DNA of 64,000 nucleotides from Adineta vaga (lineage: Eukaryota > Rotifera): assembly GCA_021613535.1 (NCBI GenBank), contig CP075493.1:15562001-15626000 (forward strand), in the 5' to 3' direction. The position numbers were made by a program, and so were the translations under genes. Below, one piece after another: positions 58,134-64,000 of this stretch; position 1 is the first letter of the stretch; the number at the start of each line of letters is the position of its first letter. The notes under the pieces were generated by a model. The model did no database searches and had not been told where the DNA came from. It worked only from the letters and a program-made list of their open reading frames with translations.

Positions 58134-61100
58134 TCATTTCTTGCAAATATTTGTATAAACAGATAATTCATTGGATACACCATTTGTAACAATAAGATTT
58201 AATTTTCCTTTATTACCAAGATAACCTGATGCAATAGAATTCGGTGAATTTCCACTTATGTATGTTATAGCAGTTTCAAATGTTCCATCACCTCGTCCAA
58301 GCAATACACTAATGCTACTATCAGCTGTATTTACGATACTTAAATCAAGTTTACCATCATTATTATAATCGTCAGCAATTATAGCACCAGGCCACAGACC
58401 AACTGTGTAATTCATGAGGTTTCGAAATGTTGCATCACCATTTCCAAGGAATATACTCACACTATTATCATTTTTGTTCGTTACCGCTAAATCTTGTTTA
58501 CCATCATTATTAAAATCATTGGATGCTACAGCAATTGGCCAAATACCAGTCGTGTAATTCTTTTGAGTTGGAAAATGTCCAGTCCCATCACCAAATAATA
58601 TGGTAAAAACATTATCATAAGGATTGGTTACTACAATGTCTAATTTATAATCACCATTAAAATCACCAGATCTCACCGAAGATGGTTTACGACCAGCTGG
58701 ATAAAATGTTCCATTCTTTAAAATGTCATCTTTATCACCAAGAAATATACTGATTGTAGTATCATCAGAATTAGCAACGATTACATCTAATCGATTATCA
58801 TTATTCAAATCCACGGATGTCAATGCTCCTGGACAACTACCAACCATATAATCTTTTGATCTTTGAAAAAATCCATTTCCGCTATTCAGCAATATACTGA
58901 TGGAATTTCCAAAAGAATTTGCTATTATTAGATCTGCTTTCGTATCATTATTAAAATTACCCGATATTACAGAACGTGGATATGCACCAATAAAATAACT
59001 CATAGGACTTAGAAATGTATTATTTCCAATACCGAGTAGAATACTAACAGTGTTATCACCATAATTAGTCACTGCTAAATCTGGTTTTTTATCATTATTA
59101 AAATCAGTTATGTGTACAGTCCATGGTAGATGACCAACTATATAACTATTTAATTCAAACCCGCCATTTTCGTGACCAAATAATGCGATAATATAATTGC
59201 TATCGTCACGACCAACTACGAGATCAAGATAACCATCAAGATTCAAATCAAATGAGGTTACAGATAATGGAAAGAGACCAACGTAATAATCCCAATAACC
59301 TATAAAACTTCCATTGCCATTTCCAAACAGAATCTTAACGATAGCGTCATTATAAATAACCACTGCTAAATCAAGATAATTATCATCGTTAAAATTACCA
59401 GATGCGATCGATAGTGCACCACCATTGGTGGGATAGTTTAGTGGATTCTGAAAAGTACCATCGCCATTTCCACATAATATACTGATTTGATTATCACCTC
59501 GATTTGCCACGGCAAGATCTAGTTTATTGTCATTATTAAAATTACCTACTGTTATAAAAACTGGATAATTGCTGGCCCTATAGATGTTGACAAGTTGAAA
59601 ATTTCCATTTGCGTTACCAAGTAAAATACTGATACTGTTATCATCGGCGTTGGCTACTGCTAAATCTAATATACTATTATTATCGAAATCAGCTGCTATG
59701 ACAAATTGTGGTGAATGACCAACTTTATAAGTTATATAAGGCTGAAAAGTTCCATCTCCATTTCCAAATATAACAAGAATCTGATTATTGATAGAATCGG
59801 TTACTATTATATCAAGATTTGCATCATCATTAAAGTGCCCAGATATCACGGAAGATGGCCAATTACTAAGCGTATAATTTATCAAATTATGAAAAAGACC
59901 GTTACCTTCACCAAACATTATGATAATAACATAATCAATAGAATTAGATACAACAATATCCAGATTACCATCTTTATCAAAATCTCCTGATATTACAGAA
60001 GATGGCATTCGACCAGCTTTATATGTTCCAGGAATTTCAAGAGAACCATCTTCTTGTCCAAGGAATAAACTGACAGTATTATCAGTAGCTACAACTGCCA
60101 CGTCGAATTGTTTTTCATTTGTAAAATGACCAAACGTTACAGACGTTGGTCGATATCGAGTCGAATAGCGAATTGGTGCTTGAAAAGGATTATCACATAC
60201 ATCTTCTGAAAACATAAGATTAATAAGTATTGCAATACTCATCAGAAATTAAATCTTTAACCTGATAATTTGTTCTTTGATCTTGTTGCTAAAACTGATG
60301 CAAGAATAATTCCACCAATAATTAAAGCAAATAAAAGACAAAGTGGAATATCATATCGTTTCTTTCGATACCATTGACGACTAAGGAAACATTTCTTAGA
60401 GTAAATTACACAAAAAAAAACAGATTCAACTTACACTATTTTTGGATAAACATTCGCTCCTAAAATAAAACATCAAGAATAATTGATAAATTGAAATTTC
60501 TTTCTTTTACCTTCAAATGGAGGTTTCAGTAAAACTTGTTCCGACTTAATTTGTTTCAAATGAATAATATAAAGATCCGATGCTGGACTGAATTGTGATT
60601 GAACAATCATTTGAGTATTTGGTAAGAGAAGAACTTCATTTTCAGTAACAAAATGTGAATGATTTTGAATAGTTCGACCATTAAATGCTTCAACAGAGAA
60701 CAATGTTCGATGTCCATCTTTTCCCAAGTAAATATTATTTTCCAAAACAAGAGTTTCTGTTGTACATGATGAAAATGCTGACCATGTTACTTGTTTTCCA
60801 GATGGAAAATTTTGACTTAAATTCTTTGTCACTCCTCTCCAAACTGTCAAAGGTGGAACACAAGGTAATTTAACAAGAGCAGTTAAGAATAATTTCAAAT
60901 ATTTATAATATGGTTGAAGAAGTTCTTGATTATTACTTTTTAATGTTCGATTGAGCATTCGATAAAAACTTGGATGAGGTTTAATCCATTCAATTGTATA
61001 AAGACGAATTGCTGCACTTTCATCAATTGTTAATCCATCTGGTGGTTGTTCAGGTGTTTCATCAAGTGCCATTTTAACATATTTTGCTAGATCATGAATG

Positions 61101-61429
61101 ATATTTTCTAATGGTGCACATGCTTTATAAAGTGGTAATAAAGGTTCATATGCATAATCAATCAATGGAAGGAAATTTTCTTCTGTATCATTGATTGATT
61201 CTGAAATATTTTTGATACCAATAAAATCTTCGACGATTCGAGCGCTATTCGCAAGAGTGTTATTTGAAACTTTCATACTTATCGTTGGTAAGATTTCATC
61301 AGGTATTCTTCCTTGAAGGTTATTATTTTCATTGAAAATATTTGGATGATCAGTTATTTGTTTATTAGCATTTATAACTGATACTAATTCAATTCGATCA
61401 GATTTCCGTCTTGATGGTTGTTTGCTCAT
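58134..61429 (-). CDS. ADP-ribosyltransferase / transmembrane / FG-GAP ectodomain protein, copy B
   Basis: Exons 60511-61429, 60435-60459, 60262-60380 and 58134-60205 join in phase, giving about 1044 residues with the same four-exon plan as copy A. The R-S-ExE residues are all kept (VWRG, AFSSCT, ENEVLL). The transmembrane exon is identical base for base to that of copy A, and the enzymatic domain differs by roughly ten bases in 700. The N-terminal 75 residues and the 14 FG-GAP units (for example DFNNDGKQD, DYNNDGKLD) have diverged much more. Here the FG-GAP calcium cores are somewhat closer to the D-x-N-x-D-G consensus than in copy A. Both copies lie on the same strand about 39 kb apart. Function is inferred as a surface-sensing receptor with an intracellular ADP-ribosyltransferase output; no ligand is known. 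Confidence 0.85.
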
Positions 61430-61912
61430 TAACGTTTGAAATTATAATATCTATTTGTGAAGATTTAACTTTAAAAAATCTCGAAATAATACAACGCAAA
61501 AAAAATCGATATTTTTCTCTCTAGTAGATTAATCGACGACGTGCGTACATGATATAAATAATGAATCATACGATTTTCTAGAAGGTTTTTATCGATAATG
61601 TTTGTTTTTCATCATATAAATACAAACTGTTTTTATTTTCTTCCTATGTTAATAACACGCGCACATTTAATGAGAGATATAAACGTCTACGTCAGTCATA
61701 TCTCTTTCCTATAACGAGTATTGATAATTTCTAAGGCTAAAGAGTAAAATGACTGATAGTTATGTGTAATTTCATAAACAAGTGCGACCTATTTATACGT
61801 AGAAAGAAAAATGCTCATATAGAATACTAGAAAAGTGATTACATTTGGATGATAAATATTTTCATCAAGGTTAATGAAAATAAAACGAAAAGAAAGAAAG
61901 AATCGTTTTCTT

Positions 61913-62650
61913 CTAAAAATCGTAATGATAATCATAATCGATGACTTTCTCAGGATCTTCTTCACCTCGAATCCATTCTTTAATAATTTTAATACGAACA
62001 TTTTCTTTATAATTATCCATTTGTTGATCGATATCTAAATTCATTTGTCGAATTAATCCTGTATGAATATCAATAATCCAAGTAACATTCCATCGTTTAT
62101 TTCCAATTAAACCATTTAAACAGAAACCATTTCGACCTTGAATTGTCGCTTGATTTTGAACATGATTAATATATGTTAATTCATAATTAATTTCAAAAGC
62201 ACCGCCAGCCATTACAACAGACCATTTTTGTCCTTCATAAAACTTTAAATCCGGTGTCATTAAACTCTCCGGTGTTGGAAAAAGCATCCATTTATAACCA
62301 TTTGGATTATCACGAGATCGAAAATCACCGAATAATGTTTGTTGAATTAAACGATCAAAATATGGTCGTTTTAATAAACGATTTGATTCTGTTTGATTCA
62401 TTGGATCTAATTGAACTTTAAGATTAGTTATATGAATCATTGTTTTGTTTATTTCAACAATGTTTTCAATACTATGAATTTCACGTTGATGAATAAGACG
62501 ATTTTCGTTTGCAAGATCATAACGAGTTTCAATCGTATGATAAATACTTCGATAATTCAATTGAGGACGAAATTTTAAATCGACTGGCATTTTTGATCCA
62601 TGTTGAAGAATTCCAAATAAAAAATAATATTGTAAAGGACCATCTAACAT
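61913..62650 (-). CDS. Unknown protein, 245 residues
   Basis: An intact frame of 245 residues without introns. It alternates short hydrophobic strands and charged turns (MIHITNLKVQLDP, KWSVVMAGGAFEINYELTYIN, KRWNVTWIIDIHTGLIRQMNLDI), which suggests an all-beta fold. The WIIDIHTGLIRQ segment, a strand then a D-x-x-TG turn, resembles repeated beta units of bacterial lipoprotein-like domains, but I cannot name a family. The start at 62650 is followed by a weakly hydrophobic stretch (LDGPLQYYFLFGILQHG), which is not a convincing signal peptide; an upstream exon could exist. Confidence 0.5.
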   Translation of the reverse strand: MLDGPLQYYFLFGILQHGSKMPVDLKFRPQLNYRSIYHTIETRYDLANENRLIHQREIHSIENIVEINKTMIHITNLKVQLDPMNQTESNRLLKRPYFDRLIQQTLFGDFRSRDNPNGYKWMLFPTPESLMTPDLKFYEGQKWSVVMAGGAFEINYELTYINHVQNQATIQGRNGFCLNGLIGNKRWNVTWIIDIHTGLIRQMNLDIDQQMDNYKENVRIKIIKEWIRGEEDPEKVIDYDYHYDF

Positions 62651-64000
62651 AATTTTAGTGAAAAATTCAATATTCTGTTCTGTATGTAATCGTACAAGAA
62701 TGGAAGAAAACGTTCGAACACATTAAACAATCACCATGGAATCATTTTTGTCACAGAAGAAAAGAATTCTTAAGAAACATGTGTTACATTGTTTCAAAAT
62801 GATTGAGAGAAGAGAAAGTATAATCTCTTTCATCTAATCATATTCGAATGTTTAAGTAAATCTCATAACTATTTGCGTGTCAAACTATATTAATCTTTTA
62901 TTTTCATTCATTATTGTCTTATCGAAGTTTATAAGAACGTGATATAATGTCAGTATTTCAAATAGTTACTTATCTCAAAGTTATAGAAACGTTTGTATTC
63001 AAACAAGTTCTTTTCTGTTTAATGTTCAAAGGTAATGTAGTATGTTTGAGTATTGATCATTGTCTAGAACATTCAAAGGATAAATTCTTTGTATTTTACC
63101 ACAGAATACATTCAAACTATAAACTATAAATATGAACGACTAAGCGTGGATTTGAGGAGCTTATTGTTAGTGCTTCTGAACCGGTCAAAATATTTGATTT
63201 ATAAGCGAAAATAATTCTTTGTGAGGAATTGAACGGAACCGAATCTATTGAGTAAGAACTGATTATAATCAAACCTTATGTTACTTATTCGTATGATACA
63301 AGCACTTAAGAATTCCCTATTTCAAAAATATATTATTCTTTGAAATAGTGGTAGCTGGAGATGATTTCAACTATGTGTCATTACCCTCAATACTTGAGTT
63401 AATGTTTTTTTTTAAATATTGTAACGTCAATAAATATTCACAAGAAATAATGAATACAAAACTATATTTAATGATAAGGGGAATATTGTCCGAAGTCATG
63501 ATTTTTTAAAGTATATGAATGTACAGAAAAGTGTCCGTGAATTTACCGAATGAGCGTTACTAGTTATCATAATTCATCAAAATAGATTTAACCAAAAACC
63601 TGAAATAGCTTGTAGAGAAGATGTTATGTTCATACTGAACTTGGCGAAACACATGAGTTTAGAAACACGATTATACTACGAGAAAGAATCCTCGAACGAG
63701 TGTTATTTGTTTAAATGATAATAAACTAATTTTTTTTAGTTTCAAAAGGATCAATGAGAGTAATCATGCGTATGTCATAAACTCAGTTATAAAAGTGCAT
63801 TTTTTATTCAAGTGAGCGAGTTCTTTTTTTCTCAAATGTTGAGATTTATAGAAATGATAAATCTTTTTCTTGTTAGATCGTCATAGAAACTTGAATAATA
63901 TAATAAAAGAAGAAATTGAATTTATTTTTCTGTAGTTGAGTATCTCGTTGTTATATACTTGTTTATTCAATTCTCAGTTTTCATGAAAGATTTTTTCAAT
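62651..64000. other. Stretch without a recognisable gene
   Basis: No coding or RNA gene could be supported. A small inverted repeat CTATTTCAAA/TTTGAAATAG lies at about 63319-63350. Otherwise the region is AT-rich. Confidence 0.5.

Overview
The window looks like nuclear DNA of a bdelloid rotifer. This is inferred from several signs together: AT-rich sequence, compact GT-AG introns of about 50-60 bases, expanded families that are typical of bdelloids (ADP-ribosyltransferases, FG-GAP proteins, B-box proteins, LDLa/EGF/7TM receptors), bacterial-type genes carried as eukaryotic single exons, and many short arrays built on TGTGGG, the repeat reported for bdelloid telomeres. No search could be run, so the species is not assigned.

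Layout. 1-8 kb is gene-poor and decayed: a phospholipase A2-like relic, an F-box-type relic, a nuclear-receptor relic and two intact GNAT-type acetyltransferases. 8-17.7 kb is one very large HECT ubiquitin ligase gene. 18.4-22 kb holds a perforin-2-like fragment and the first copy of an unusual membrane protein with a cytosolic ADP-ribosyltransferase, one transmembrane helix and 14 extracellular FG-GAP repeats. 22.4-31.1 kb is the most conserved part: an SPFH/band 7 protein, a cation diffusion facilitator in eight exons, a tRNA-Leu gene, an ADP-ribosyltransferase fragment and a many-exon insulin-degrading-enzyme-like metalloprotease. 31.2-42.7 kb carries tRNA-Leu-bearing repeats, a centrosomin-like coiled-coil gene, a TIR element rich in TTTATAAA, an ADP-ribosyltransferase-TPR gene and a dead Merlin-type transposase. 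43-51.4 kb has a gamma-glutamylcyclotransferase-like gene, a dead SABATH methyltransferase, a frameshifted secreted serine protease, a truncated B-box protein and an unknown gene. 51.5-62.7 kb has a broken LDLa/EGF/7TM receptor, a thiaminase I gene probably acquired from bacteria, the second ADP-ribosyltransferase/FG-GAP copy and an unknown 245-residue protein.

How the pieces relate. Conserved housekeeping genes alternate with accessory genes, relics and repeats. Four loci encode R-S-ExE type ADP-ribosyltransferase domains. The two FG-GAP receptor copies are nearly identical over the enzymatic and transmembrane part but clearly diverged in the ectodomain, which suggests gene conversion of the intracellular module. 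A family of short G-rich/C-rich inverted repeats (about 12 copies) punctuates the window, and in two cases sits exactly where a gene fragment begins. A tRNA-Leu gene with an unusually short variable region occurs four times, each within related flanking DNA.
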